Source: Lutibacter sp. B1 (lineage in GTDB: Bacteria; Bacteroidota; Bacteroidia; Flavobacteriales; Flavobacteriaceae). From it: 64,000 bases of DNA. This document shows, piece by piece, positions 41,269-49,533 of this stretch. The translations under genes were made by a program, and so were the position numbers. Location: assembly GCF_012524075.1 (NCBI RefSeq), contig NZ_JAAZUI010000018.1, forward strand, positions 1-64,000. Reading direction: 5' to 3'. Within the stretch, counting starts at the first letter, position 1, and each line of letters opens with the position of its first letter. The notes under the pieces were generated by a model, which worked only from the letters and a program-made list of their open reading frames with translations, was not told where the DNA came from and ran no database searches.

Positions 41269-42613
41269 ATGAAAAAATTACTACAATTAGCAGTATTGTT
41301 TTTAACAACAGTAACTTTTGCTCAAGTTGGCCATGTTATGCAGGGTATTGGATCTGTAAATATGTCAATGGGTGGAGCTGCAACTGCGCAACCATTAGAT
41401 ATAAGTGGTGCTTTACAATGGAATCCTGCAGCGATTTCAGTTTTTGATGATAAAATAATAAATTTTGATATTGGGTTATTCTTTTCATCGCCGGAATTAA
41501 GCGCTAGTTTACCTGCCGGAATGATGGGAGAAGGTTCTCCCGCAGTTTCAGGTATTACAAAAGATGATAAAGGAGTTTCACCAATGCCTGCTTTAGCCAT
41601 GGTTTGGGGAAAAGAAGACAGCAAACACACGTTTGGTGTTTCAGTATTTGGTATTAGTGGTTTTGGAGTTACATTTCCTGAAGAGAAAAACAATCCAATG
41701 AGTCCTACTTTCAATCCTACACTGAATTCAAACCCTATAAGCTATGCACAAAATATGGGAGGCTTTGGGCATTTTGAATCAAACTATATGCTATTACAAG
41801 TTGGAGTAACGTGGGCGTATGAGATAACAGAAAAATTTTCAATTGGTATTCAACCAACTATTAATTATGGAGCTTTAAAAATGGAACCAAACCCAATAGC
41901 ATCTCCAGGTGCTGCCGGTTATCCAAAAAGTGATAATGCATCTGCAATAGGTTTTGGAGGACAAATAGGTTTATTTTATGATTCAAAAGAAGGAGTTAAA
42001 ATTGGAGCTTCTTATAAAACAGAACAAGAATTTGGTGATTTAGAATTTGATAACAAATATTTAGATGGTACTGAAGCTCCGGGAGCTGATTTTAAAATGA
42101 ATTATCCTTCAATTTTATCATTTGGTTTGGGATATTCTATAGAAGATTTTGATTTTGCTGTTGACTATAGATTGATTGATTATGAAAATACAGATGGTTT
42201 TATTAAAAAGGGTTGGACTCAAACAGGTTCTGTAAAAGGATTTGGTTGGAAAAATGTAAACGTATTATCGGCTGGTATTCAATATAAAGGAATTGAAAGA
42301 CTACCTTTAAGAGTTGGTTATACTTACTAGTAGTAATCCTATTGATGAAGAATTAGCATTCTTTTCAATGCCTGCAACTGCTGTTATTAAAAATGCCATG
42401 CAATTTGGATTTAGCTATATCATAAATGATAACTTTACATTAAATGGAGTATACCACCATGGAGATAGTGGAGACAAAACAGAAGGTCCTATGCTAAACC
42501 CAATGATGGCTTCACCTCAAAACCCTTATGGAGCAATGCCTGGAACTAAAGTAGGTTATGAAATGACTACCGATATGGCAATGGTAGGTGTAACTTATAC
42601 TTTTAGTAAATAA
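41269..42613 (+). pseudogene. OmpP1/FadL-family outer-membrane transporter interrupted by a one-base frameshift
   Basis: Two frames join into one 447-residue protein if the T at 42328 is skipped: 41269-42327 encodes residues 1-353 (signal peptide MKKLLQLAVLFLTTVTFAQ, then GHVMQGIGSVNMSMGGAATA), and 42329-42613 encodes the last 94 residues ending in VGVTYTFSK. At the junction the first frame reads Tyr-stop (TAC TAG TAG), while skipping one T gives TAC-AGT-AGT-AAT (YSSN), which continues the barrel sequence LPLRVGYTY-SSNPIDEE. FadL-family proteins carry long-chain fatty acids or hydrophobic compounds across the outer membrane. Either the gene is damaged in this strain or the assembly contains an error. 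The start at 41269 is preferred over 41254 by the signal peptide. Confidence 0.8.
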
Positions 42614-42636
42614 GTTTAAAAGAAAAAAAACTAAAA

Positions 42637-42668
42637 AAACGGCTTCAATTCGAAGCCGTTTTTTTGTT
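42637..42668 (+). terminator. Terminator of the FadL-family gene
   Basis: ACGGCTTC pairs with GAAGCCGT around AATTC and is followed by TTTTTTT. Confidence 0.9.
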
Positions 42669-42713
42669 TTAAGCCGAAAAAATAACGTGTAAAAACATTG
42701 TCAATAACTTTTA

Positions 42714-42744
42714 TTGCTTAACTTAATTTGTAATAGTACTTTTG
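42714..42744 (+). promoter_or_regulatory. Promoter of the pcrA/uvrD helicase gene
   Basis: TTG at 42714-42716, a 20-base spacer and TACTTTTG at 42737-42744 fit the Bacteroidota consensus. Transcription would begin about 14 bases before the GTG start codon. Confidence 0.6.
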
Positions 42745-42762
42745 AATTTTTAAAGAATTCCT

Positions 42763-45090
42763 GTGACTAGTTACTTAAAAAACCTTAATGAATCTCAACG
42801 AGAAGCCGTTTTACATAAAGATGGCCCCATGATAATTATTGCCGGTGCCGGTTCAGGAAAAACACGCGTATTAACGTATAGAATAGCCCATTTAATGAAT
42901 CAAAATGTTGATCCGTTCAATATTTTAGCATTAACTTTTACCAATAAAGCAGCACGTGAAATGAAAGATCGTATAGCGGGTGTTGTAGGTTCTTCTGAAG
43001 CAAAAAATTTATGGATGGGTACTTTTCACTCGGTTTTTGCTCGTATTTTACGATCAGAAGGTGATAAATTAGGTTTTCCTTCAAATTTTACTATTTACGA
43101 TACGCAAGATGCTGTTAGGTTGTTAACTTCCATTATAAAAGAAATGGAGTTGGATAAGGAAAAGTACAAGCCAAAACAAGTTTTAAGCAGAATTTCTTCC
43201 TTTAAAAACAGTTTAATTACCGTTAAAGCTTATTACGCTAATCCGGAATTAATTGAGGCTGATAAAATGGCACAACGTCCAAAAATGGGTGAAATATACC
43301 ATCAATATGTTGAGCGTTGTTTTAAAGCTGGAGCAATGGATTTTGATGATTTATTATTAAGAACCAACGAGCTTTTAACTCGTTTTCCACAAGTATTAGC
43401 AAAATATCAAGATCGATTTAAATATATTTTGGTTGATGAGTATCAGGATACCAATCATTCGCAATATTTAATTGTTCGTGCATTGGCCGACAGATTTCAA
43501 AATATTTGTGTAGTAGGTGATGATTCTCAAAGTATTTATGGGTTTAGAGGAGCAAATATTCAAAATATATTAAACTTTCAGCGCGATTACGAAAATGTAA
43601 ATATTTTTAAATTGGAACAAAATTACCGTTCTACTAAAAATATTGTTGAAGCGGCAAATAGTGTTATTGAAAAAAATAAAACAAAACTTGATAAGCAAAT
43701 TTGGACTGAGAACACTGCAGGATCTAAAGTAAAAGTAATGAGAACTTTTACGGAAGCCGATGAGGGTAGATTTATTGCAAATTCTATTTTTGATAATAAA
43801 ATGAATTTGCAACTTAAAAATGATGAATTTGCAATTTTATATCGTACAAATGCACAATCGAGAGCTATTGAAGATGCGCTTCGAAAAAAAGATATAAAGT
43901 ATAAAATTTATGGGGGTTTGTCTTTTTATCAACGGAAAGAAATCAAAGACATTCTAGCGTATTTACGTTTGCTTATCAATCCGAAAGATGAAGAAGCATT
44001 AAAACGTGTTATAAATTATCCAATGCGTGGTATTGGAGCTTCAACTGTTGATAAGCTTACAGTTGCAGCAAATCATTATAAAAAATCAATTTTTGAACTG
44101 CTTTTAAATCTTGACAAAGTTAATCTGAATTTGAATTCAGGCACTAAAATAAAGTTAAACAACTTTGTAACCATGATACAACACTTTCAAATTGAAGCAC
44201 AAACTAAAAATGCGTTTGAAGTTGCAGAATTTGTAGTGAAGCAAACACGGTTAATTAAAGATTTAGAAAAAGATGGAACACCAGAAGGAGTTAGTAGAGT
44301 AGAAAATGTGCAAGAATTACTGAATGGAATTAAGGATTTTATAGAAATACAAAAGCAAAAAGAAGAAGATGATTCTTTAGCATTTTTTTTAGAGGATGTA
44401 GCCTTAGCAACCGATTTTGATAGTGAAAAGAAAGATGATGAGCCAAGAGTTTCGTTAATGACAATTCACTTAGCAAAAGGTTTGGAATTCCCTTATGTTT
44501 ATATTGTTGGCTTAGAAGAAAACCTATTTCCTTCAGCAATGAGTATGAATACACGAAGCGAATTAGAAGAAGAGCGTCGTTTATTTTATGTGGCTTTAAC
44601 AAGAGCTGAACAACAAGCTTATTTAACGTATGCGCAAACCAGATATCGTTGGGGAAAATTAATAGACTGTGAGCCAAGCAGATTTTTAGAAGAAATAGAT
44701 GAGAAATACTTAGAAAATTTAACTGAGAAAATGGTACAACCAAAACAAAGTAAATTTATAAATGAAGATATTTTTGGAAGTGTACCACAAAATAAAATAA
44801 GATTTAAAAAACCAATACCTCGAACACCAGTTAAGAAAAAGGAAGAACCAAAAATAACATTTCAGCCACCAAAAAAATTTAAAAAAGTACCAAATATTCC
44901 AACTAAAAATTCAAACTTATTCGATATAAATTTGACAGTTGGAAATATTGTTGAGCATAAAAAGTTTGGTAAAGGTGAAGTTTTAAATTTAGAAGGTACA
45001 GGAGTTAACCAAAAAGCTGAAATTAAATTTGAAACTGTAGGTGTTAAAAAGTTATTATTACAATTTGCAAAACTTACAATTATAAGCTGA
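42763..45090 (+). CDS. ATP-dependent 3'-5' DNA helicase, UvrD/PcrA family
   Basis: The helicase has 775 residues from a GTG start (GTG-ACT-AGT), with no better ATG upstream. The motifs of superfamily 1A are in order: motif I IIAGAGSGKTRVL near 25-37, motif Ia LALTFTNKAAREM near 55, motif II LVDEYQDTNHSQY near 225, motif III GDDSQSIYGFRGA near 250, motif IV LEQNYRST near 285, motif V SLMTIHLAKGLEFPYV near 565, and motif VI RRLFYVALTRAEQQAYL near 607. The C-terminus (about 710-775) is a Tudor-like domain that can bind RNA polymerase in PcrA/UvrD. Role: repair and removal of stalled complexes. Confidence 0.92.
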   Translation: MTSYLKNLNESQREAVLHKDGPMIIIAGAGSGKTRVLTYRIAHLMNQNVDPFNILALTFTNKAAREMKDRIAGVVGSSEAKNLWMGTFHSVFARILRSEGDKLGFPSNFTIYDTQDAVRLLTSIIKEMELDKEKYKPKQVLSRISSFKNSLITVKAYYANPELIEADKMAQRPKMGEIYHQYVERCFKAGAMDFDDLLLRTNELLTRFPQVLAKYQDRFKYILVDEYQDTNHSQYLIVRALADRFQNICVVGDDSQSIYGFRGANIQNILNFQRDYENVNIFKLEQNYRSTKNIVEAANSVIEKNKTKLDKQIWTENTAGSKVKVMRTFTEADEGRFIANSIFDNKMNLQLKNDEFAILYRTNAQSRAIEDALRKKDIKYKIYGGLSFYQRKEIKDILAYLRLLINPKDEEALKRVINYPMRGIGASTVDKLTVAANHYKKSIFELLLNLDKVNLNLNSGTKIKLNNFVTMIQHFQIEAQTKNAFEVAEFVVKQTRLIKDLEKDGTPEGVSRVENVQELLNGIKDFIEIQKQKEEDDSLAFFLEDVALATDFDSEKKDDEPRVSLMTIHLAKGLEFPYVYIVGLEENLFPSAMSMNTRSELEEERRLFYVALTRAEQQAYLTYAQTRYRWGKLIDCEPSRFLEEIDEKYLENLTEKMVQPKQSKFINEDIFGSVPQNKIRFKKPIPRTPVKKKEEPKITFQPPKKFKKVPNIPTKNSNLFDINLTVGNIVEHKKFGKGEVLNLEGTGVNQKAEIKFETVGVKKLLLQFAKLTIIS

Positions 45091-45154
45091 AATAAGATTG
45101 TAAAACCAATATTTTAGTTGTAATTTGCATAAAATAAAAGAGAAGAACAGATAC

Positions 45155-45769
45155 ATGGAATTTGATTTAGAATACAATTCGGAAAGACCTCATTTAATTA
45201 TCCCGGAATACGGTCGTCATATACAAAAATTAGTCAATCATTGCGTAGCTTTACAAGATATTGAAGAGCGCAATAAAATGGCAAAAGCAATTGTTGATGT
45301 TATGGGAAATTTGCAGCCTCATTTACGTGATGTGCCCGATTTTAAGCATAAATTATGGGATCAATTATTTATTATGTCTGATTTTAGATTAGATGTAGAG
45401 TCACCTTACGAAAAACCGGAAAAAGAAGTATTACAAGCAAAACCGGAGCCCTTGGCATATCCGAGAGCATCTTCAAAATATAAATTTTACGGTAGAAATA
45501 TTCAAACTATGATTGATACTGCTTTAACTTGGGAAGAAGGAGAAGCACGAGAAGCATTGTATTATGTTATTGCAAATCACATGAAAAAATGTTATTTGAA
45601 TTGGAATAAAGATACCGTTGAAGATCAAATTATTTTTAACCACCTTTCTGAACTTTCTAACGGAAAAATTGATTTAACAAAAAAAGAAGAATCTTTATCA
45701 GAAGTTAAAGACTTAATGAGGAAAAGAAAACCAACAGGAAATAAGCCTCGTCAAAAGAAAAAAAAATAA
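45155..45769 (+). CDS. DUF4290 family protein
   Basis: The ATG at 45155 (MEFDLEYNSERPHLIIPEYG) is preferred because the conserved family start begins there; the frame from 45125 adds ten residues. The 204-residue protein is cytoplasmic, with LRDVPDFKHKLWDQLFIMSDF near 65-85, YGRNIQTMIDTALTWEEG near 117-134, and a very basic tail (RKRKPTGNKPRQKKKK) that suggests contact with nucleic acid. The family occurs in Bacteroidota immediately before murA, as here (20 bases). Function is unknown; its constant link to murA suggests the cell envelope or its control. Confidence 0.8.
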   Translation: MEFDLEYNSERPHLIIPEYGRHIQKLVNHCVALQDIEERNKMAKAIVDVMGNLQPHLRDVPDFKHKLWDQLFIMSDFRLDVESPYEKPEKEVLQAKPEPLAYPRASSKYKFYGRNIQTMIDTALTWEEGEAREALYYVIANHMKKCYLNWNKDTVEDQIIFNHLSELSNGKIDLTKKEESLSEVKDLMRKRKPTGNKPRQKKKK

Positions 45770-45789
45770 TCAACTATAATTAATATATA

Positions 45790-47097
45790 ATGGCAACATT
45801 TGTAATTGAAGGAGGCCATAAATTAAGTGGAGAAATTATTCCTCAAGGAGCTAAAAATGAGGCACTACAAGTCATTTGCGCAGTCTTATTAACAGCAAAA
45901 AAAGTTACAATTAGTAATATACCTGATATAAGAGACGTTAATAAACTGATTTTTATTTTAGGAGAATTAGGAGTAAAAATAACTAAAGTAAACGAAGATA
46001 CTTATACTTTTCAGGCAGATGATTTAGATTTAGAATATTTAGAATCTGAAAAGTTTAAAATAGATGGTAGTTCTTTACGAGGTTCAATAATGATAGTTGG
46101 GCCATTGTTAGCGCGTTTTGGAAAAGGTTATATTCCGCGTCCGGGAGGTGATAAAATAGGAAGAAGAAGGTTAGATACTCATTTTGATGGTTTTATAAAA
46201 TTAGGAGCTAATTTTAGATACAATAAAGATGAAAGGTTTTATGGTGTAGAAGCAGAACAGCTAACAGGAACAAAAATGTTGTTAGATGAGGCCTCTGTTA
46301 CCGGAACAGCAAATATTATTATGGCAGCTGTTATGGCCAAAGGTATTACAAGTATTTACAATGCTGCTTGCGAACCATATATTCAACAATTATGTAAAAT
46401 GTTGAATAGTATGGGAGCAAAAATTAATGGAGTTGGCTCTAATTTATTAATTATTGAAGGTGTTAGTGAGTTGAAAGGTTGCTCTCATAGAATTTTACCT
46501 GACATGATTGAAATAGGTAGCTGGGTTGGGATGGCTGCTATGACAAAATCTTCATTAACTATAAAAAATGTAAGTTGGGACGATTTAGGTTTAATTCCTC
46601 GTGTTTTTCAAAAATTAGGTATAAACTTAGAAAGAAAAGGTGATGATATTTTTGTGCCGGAACAAGACAGCTACGAAATACAAAACTTTATTGACGGCTC
46701 AATATTAACCATATCAGATGCTCCTTGGCCGGGTTTTACTCCAGATTTGCTAAGTATTGTTTTGGTAGTTGCTACTCAAGCAAAAGGAAGTGTTTTGATT
46801 CATCAAAAAATGTTTGAAAGTCGTTTATTCTTTGTTGATAAATTGATTGATATGGGCGCAAAAGTAATTCTATGTGATCCTCACAGAGCAACTGTAATAG
46901 GTATGAACCACGAATCGAGCTTAAAAGCTACAACTATGACTTCACCTGATATTAGAGCCGGAATATCATTGCTAATAGCGGCACTCTCAGCTAAAGGTAC
47001 AAGTACAATTCATAACATTGAGCAAATCGATAGAGGATATCAGCATATTGATAAAAGATTGCAGGCAATTGGTGCTAAAATTACGAGAGTTGAGTAA
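45790..47097 (+). CDS. murA: UDP-N-acetylglucosamine 1-carboxyvinyltransferase (MurA) with Asp in place of the catalytic Cys
   Basis: MurA starts peptidoglycan synthesis by adding enolpyruvate to UDP-GlcNAc. The 435-residue protein has the two-domain EPSP synthase fold, with GAKNEALQVICAVLLT near 20-35 and DIRAGISLLIAALSAKG near 385. The active-site loop, PGGCAIG in E. coli with Cys115, here reads RPGGDKIGRRRLD with Asp121. This Cys-to-Asp change is known to keep activity but to give intrinsic fosfomycin resistance in other bacteria. It is co-transcribed with the DUF4290 gene and followed by a terminator. Confidence 0.93.
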   Translation: MATFVIEGGHKLSGEIIPQGAKNEALQVICAVLLTAKKVTISNIPDIRDVNKLIFILGELGVKITKVNEDTYTFQADDLDLEYLESEKFKIDGSSLRGSIMIVGPLLARFGKGYIPRPGGDKIGRRRLDTHFDGFIKLGANFRYNKDERFYGVEAEQLTGTKMLLDEASVTGTANIIMAAVMAKGITSIYNAACEPYIQQLCKMLNSMGAKINGVGSNLLIIEGVSELKGCSHRILPDMIEIGSWVGMAAMTKSSLTIKNVSWDDLGLIPRVFQKLGINLERKGDDIFVPEQDSYEIQNFIDGSILTISDAPWPGFTPDLLSIVLVVATQAKGSVLIHQKMFESRLFFVDKLIDMGAKVILCDPHRATVIGMNHESSLKATTMTSPDIRAGISLLIAALSAKGTSTIHNIEQIDRGYQHIDKRLQAIGAKITRVE

Positions 47098-47116
47098 AAT
47101 ATTTATATAATTATGG

Positions 47117-47141
47117 AATCCCGCATTAAGCGGGATTTTTT
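47117..47141 (+). terminator. Terminator of murA
   Basis: AATCCCGC pairs perfectly with GCGGGATT around ATTAA and is followed by T. Confidence 0.9.
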
Positions 47142-47154
47142 ATATAGTGTCATA

Positions 47155-47186
47155 TTGGCATATTTCAAAAAATGGCAATACTTTTG
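47155..47186 (+). promoter_or_regulatory. Promoter of grpE-dnaJ
   Basis: TTGG at 47155-47158 and TACTTTTG at 47179-47186 are spaced by 20 bases, matching the housekeeping sigma consensus of Bacteroidota. I see no CIRCE element. Confidence 0.55.
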
Positions 47187-47222
47187 CTAACTATTATTAT
47201 GAAATTTTTTTAATGAAAAATT

Positions 47223-47747
47223 ATGAGCAAAAAGAAGGAAAGTAAAAAAGAAGAAGTAAAAGATCAGGAAGTAAAACAAGAGGAAATTCAGGAAGTAAAC
47301 GTTGAACAGGAGTTACAAAAAGAGTTAGCACAAGAAAAAGATAGGTTTTTACGTTTGTTTGCTGAATTTGAAAATTATAAAAAACGTACTTCGAGAGAGC
47401 GTATTGAACTATTTAAAACTGCCAATGAGGAATTAATGACAGTTTTATTGCCAATTTTAGATGATTTTGACAGAGGTTTAAATGAAATAAAAAAAGCGAA
47501 GGACAAAGAGTTGTTAAAAGGAATGGAATTAATTAATAATAAATTAAAAAATTCTTTAACACAAAAAGGTCTAAACCATATAAAAGTTGATCAGGGAGAC
47601 GCTTTTGATGTTGAGTTGCACGAAGCAATTACACAAATTCCTGCACCATCAGATGATTTAAAGGGGAAAATTATTGATGTTATAGAACAAGGCTATAAGT
47701 TAGGCGAAAAAATAATAAGATATCCTAAAGTGGTTGTAGGACAATAA
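47223..47747 (+). CDS. grpE: Nucleotide exchange factor GrpE
   Basis: GrpE frees ADP from DnaK. The 174-residue protein has a charged, Lys/Glu-rich N-terminus (1-50) that becomes a long coiled coil, then [20 protein letters not shown] near 40-60, a four-helix part with [12 protein letters not shown] near 77-88, and a C-terminal beta domain ending [14 protein letters not shown]. It is in an operon with dnaJ (17 bases apart); dnaK is not in the window. Confidence 0.93.
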   Translation: MSKKKESKKEEVKDQEVKQEEIQEVNVEQELQKELAQEKDRFLRLFAEFENYKKRTSRERIELFKTANEELMTVLLPILDDFDRGLNEIKKAKDKELLKGMELINNKLKNSLTQKGLNHIKVDQGDAFDVELHEAITQIPAPSDDLKGKIIDVIEQGYKLGEKIIRYPKVVVGQ

Positions 47748-47764
47748 GAATAAGCAATAAAAAA

Positions 47765-48892
47765 ATGAAGCAAGATTATTACGAAATATTGGGCATTTCT
47801 AAAAATGCTACACCTGCCGAAATAAAAAAAGCCTATCGAAAGATGGCTATAAAATATCATCCTGATAAAAATCCCGGAGATAAAGAAGCAGAAGAAAATT
47901 TCAAAAAAGCTGCAGAAGCTTATGAAGTTTTAAGCGATGAAAACAAAAAAGCGAGATATGATCAATATGGTCATGCAGCTTTTGAAGGTGCAGGCGCTGG
48001 AGGCTTTGGTGGCGGAGGTATGAATATGGAGGATATCTTTAGCCAATTTGGAGATATATTTGGTAGTGCATTTGGTGGTGGTGGCTTTGGCGGCTTTGGC
48101 GGCGGCTCAAGAGGAAGAACTCGTGTTAAAGGCAGTAATTTACGTATTAGAGTAAAATTAACTCTTGAAGAGATAGCTAATGGTGTAGAAAAGAAAGTAA
48201 AAGTTCGTAGAAAGGTAAAGGCAGCAGGTGTTACATATAAAACATGTTCGAGTTGTAACGGAACAGGTCAGGTTATGCGTGTAACTAATACTATTCTAGG
48301 CCGTATGCAATCAGCTTCTACATGTCCAACGTGTCATGGTGCGGGAGAAGTTATAGACAGAAAACCAAAAGGAGCAGATAGTGATGGTCTTGAAATAAAA
48401 GAAGAAACCGTTTCAATTAAAATACCGGCAGGTGTAACAGAAGGGGTTCAACTAAAGGTAAATGGGAAAGGTAATGCTGCACCGGGTAATAATTCTTTAG
48501 ATGGCGATTTATTAGTTGTAATCTCAGAAGTTGAACATAGTACGTTAAAAAGAGAAGGAACAAATTTACATTACGATTTATACATTAATTTTTCAGAAGC
48601 TGTTTTAGGTGCTGCAAAAAATATTGATACAGTTTCCGGAAAAGTTAAAATTAAGATTGATCCGGGTACACAATCAGGAAAAATTCTACGATTAAGAGGT
48701 AAAGGATTGCCAAGTATAGATCATTATGGAAATGGTGATTTATTAGTTCATGTAAATGTTTGGACACCACAAAATTTATCGAAGACTCAAAAAGAGTTTT
48801 TTGAAATGATGAAAAATGATGAAAATTTTAAACCGAACCCTTCAAAATTTGATAAATCATTTTTTGAAAAAGTAAAAGATATGTTTACGTAA
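47765..48892 (+). CDS. dnaJ: Chaperone DnaJ with reduced zinc-finger domain
   Basis: The 375-residue co-chaperone has the J domain (1-70) with HPD at 32-34, a Gly/Phe-rich linker (72-118) and C-terminal substrate-binding domains (120-150 and 205-375). The usual cysteine-rich domain has four CxxCxGxG motifs. Here only two are present, CSSCNGTG (161-168) and CPTCHGAG (187-194), so one zinc site (motifs 2 and 3) remains and the other is lost. I recall this form from other Flavobacteriia, so it is probably a lineage trait and not damage. It acts with DnaK and GrpE. Confidence 0.93.
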   Translation: MKQDYYEILGISKNATPAEIKKAYRKMAIKYHPDKNPGDKEAEENFKKAAEAYEVLSDENKKARYDQYGHAAFEGAGAGGFGGGGMNMEDIFSQFGDIFGSAFGGGGFGGFGGGSRGRTRVKGSNLRIRVKLTLEEIANGVEKKVKVRRKVKAAGVTYKTCSSCNGTGQVMRVTNTILGRMQSASTCPTCHGAGEVIDRKPKGADSDGLEIKEETVSIKIPAGVTEGVQLKVNGKGNAAPGNNSLDGDLLVVISEVEHSTLKREGTNLHYDLYINFSEAVLGAAKNIDTVSGKVKIKIDPGTQSGKILRLRGKGLPSIDHYGNGDLLVHVNVWTPQNLSKTQKEFFEMMKNDENFKPNPSKFDKSFFEKVKDMFT

Positions 48893-48945
48893 AAAAAAAG
48901 TTAAAATATTTTTTAAATAAATATAATTAACTTATTTTTGTTCAA

Positions 48946-49022
48946 GTTATTAGAAATATCTGATAACACTTTTTCTTTTTCATAGCAATTTTCCCACTCA
49001 ATTTTTTGAGTGGGTTTTTTTA
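48946..49022 (+). ncRNA. Candidate small RNA between dnaJ and rnpB
   Basis: TATTTTTG at 48933-48940 matches the -7 consensus. The predicted transcript starts near 48946 with a hairpin (GTTAT-AGA/TCT-ATAAC) and ends about 75 bases later in the strong terminator CCCACTCA/TGAGTGGG plus T run (48993-49022). This terminator lies 100 bases after dnaJ, which could also simply end the dnaJ transcript. No -33 box is seen. Evidence for an independent RNA is modest. Confidence 0.3.
48993..49022 (+). terminator. Strong intrinsic terminator before rnpB
   Basis: CCCACTCA pairs with TGAGTGGG around a T-rich loop and is followed by eight T. Confidence 0.9.
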
Positions 49023-49053
49023 TACAGAATTATTAGCTTATTTTTGGAAAATT

Positions 49054-49348
49054 AAGTAGGTCGTCTTATCGCTTCATAAGAAGAGGAAAGTCCGGACACC
49101 ACAGAGTAGCATAACGGATAACATCCGTCCGGTGAAAATCGAGGACAAGTGCAACAGAAAGCAAGTACAGTTCGGCTGTAGTGAAAACAGGTAAACTCTA
49201 TGCGGTGCAATGCCATGTATATTGAAATTTTAGAGTTACTCGCTCTATTTCAAGGGGTAGGCAGATTGAGCTATAAAGTAATTTATAGCCTAGATAAATG
49301 ATAAGAATTTACTTCGGTAAATACAAAATCCGGCTTACAGACCTGCTT
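49054..49348 (+). ncRNA. rnpB: RNase P RNA (class A)
   Basis: The ends AAGTAGGTC (49054-49062) and GACCTGCTT (49340-49348) pair as helix P1. Hallmark sequences are GAGGAAAGTCCGGACACCAC (CR-I, 49083-49102), AACAGAAAGC and GGTAAACTCTATGCGG (CR-III to CR-IV), AAGGGGTAGGCAGATTGAG and the 3' segment AAATCCGGCTTACAGACC. The RNA is the catalytic part of RNase P, which matures the 5' ends of tRNAs. It is followed by T-rich sequence acting as a terminator. The 185 bases between it and the aconitase gene hold nothing else that I recognise. Confidence 0.95.
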
Positions 49349-49533
49349 AATTTTTATCATATTCTTAATATTTACAACGTTTTCGCTAGCTTTATTTGTG
49401 TTTTTAAAAAAAATAGTTGTCAATCACATTTATATATTTAAAAATACATTTGATAGGGTATTGTATGCTAGTTAAAAACTTCATTTTTTGTAACTTCGCT
49501 AAATTAAAATAACTAAAAAAAAATTATATAGAT

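Noticed and set aside
47173-47188. TGGCAATACTTTTGCT resembles a sigma-54 -24/-12 promoter before grpE.
   Set aside because: The same bases contain a perfect housekeeping -7 box (TACTTTTG) with a well-spaced -33 TTGG, so the sigma-54 match is probably coincidental. No enhancer-binding protein gene is nearby.
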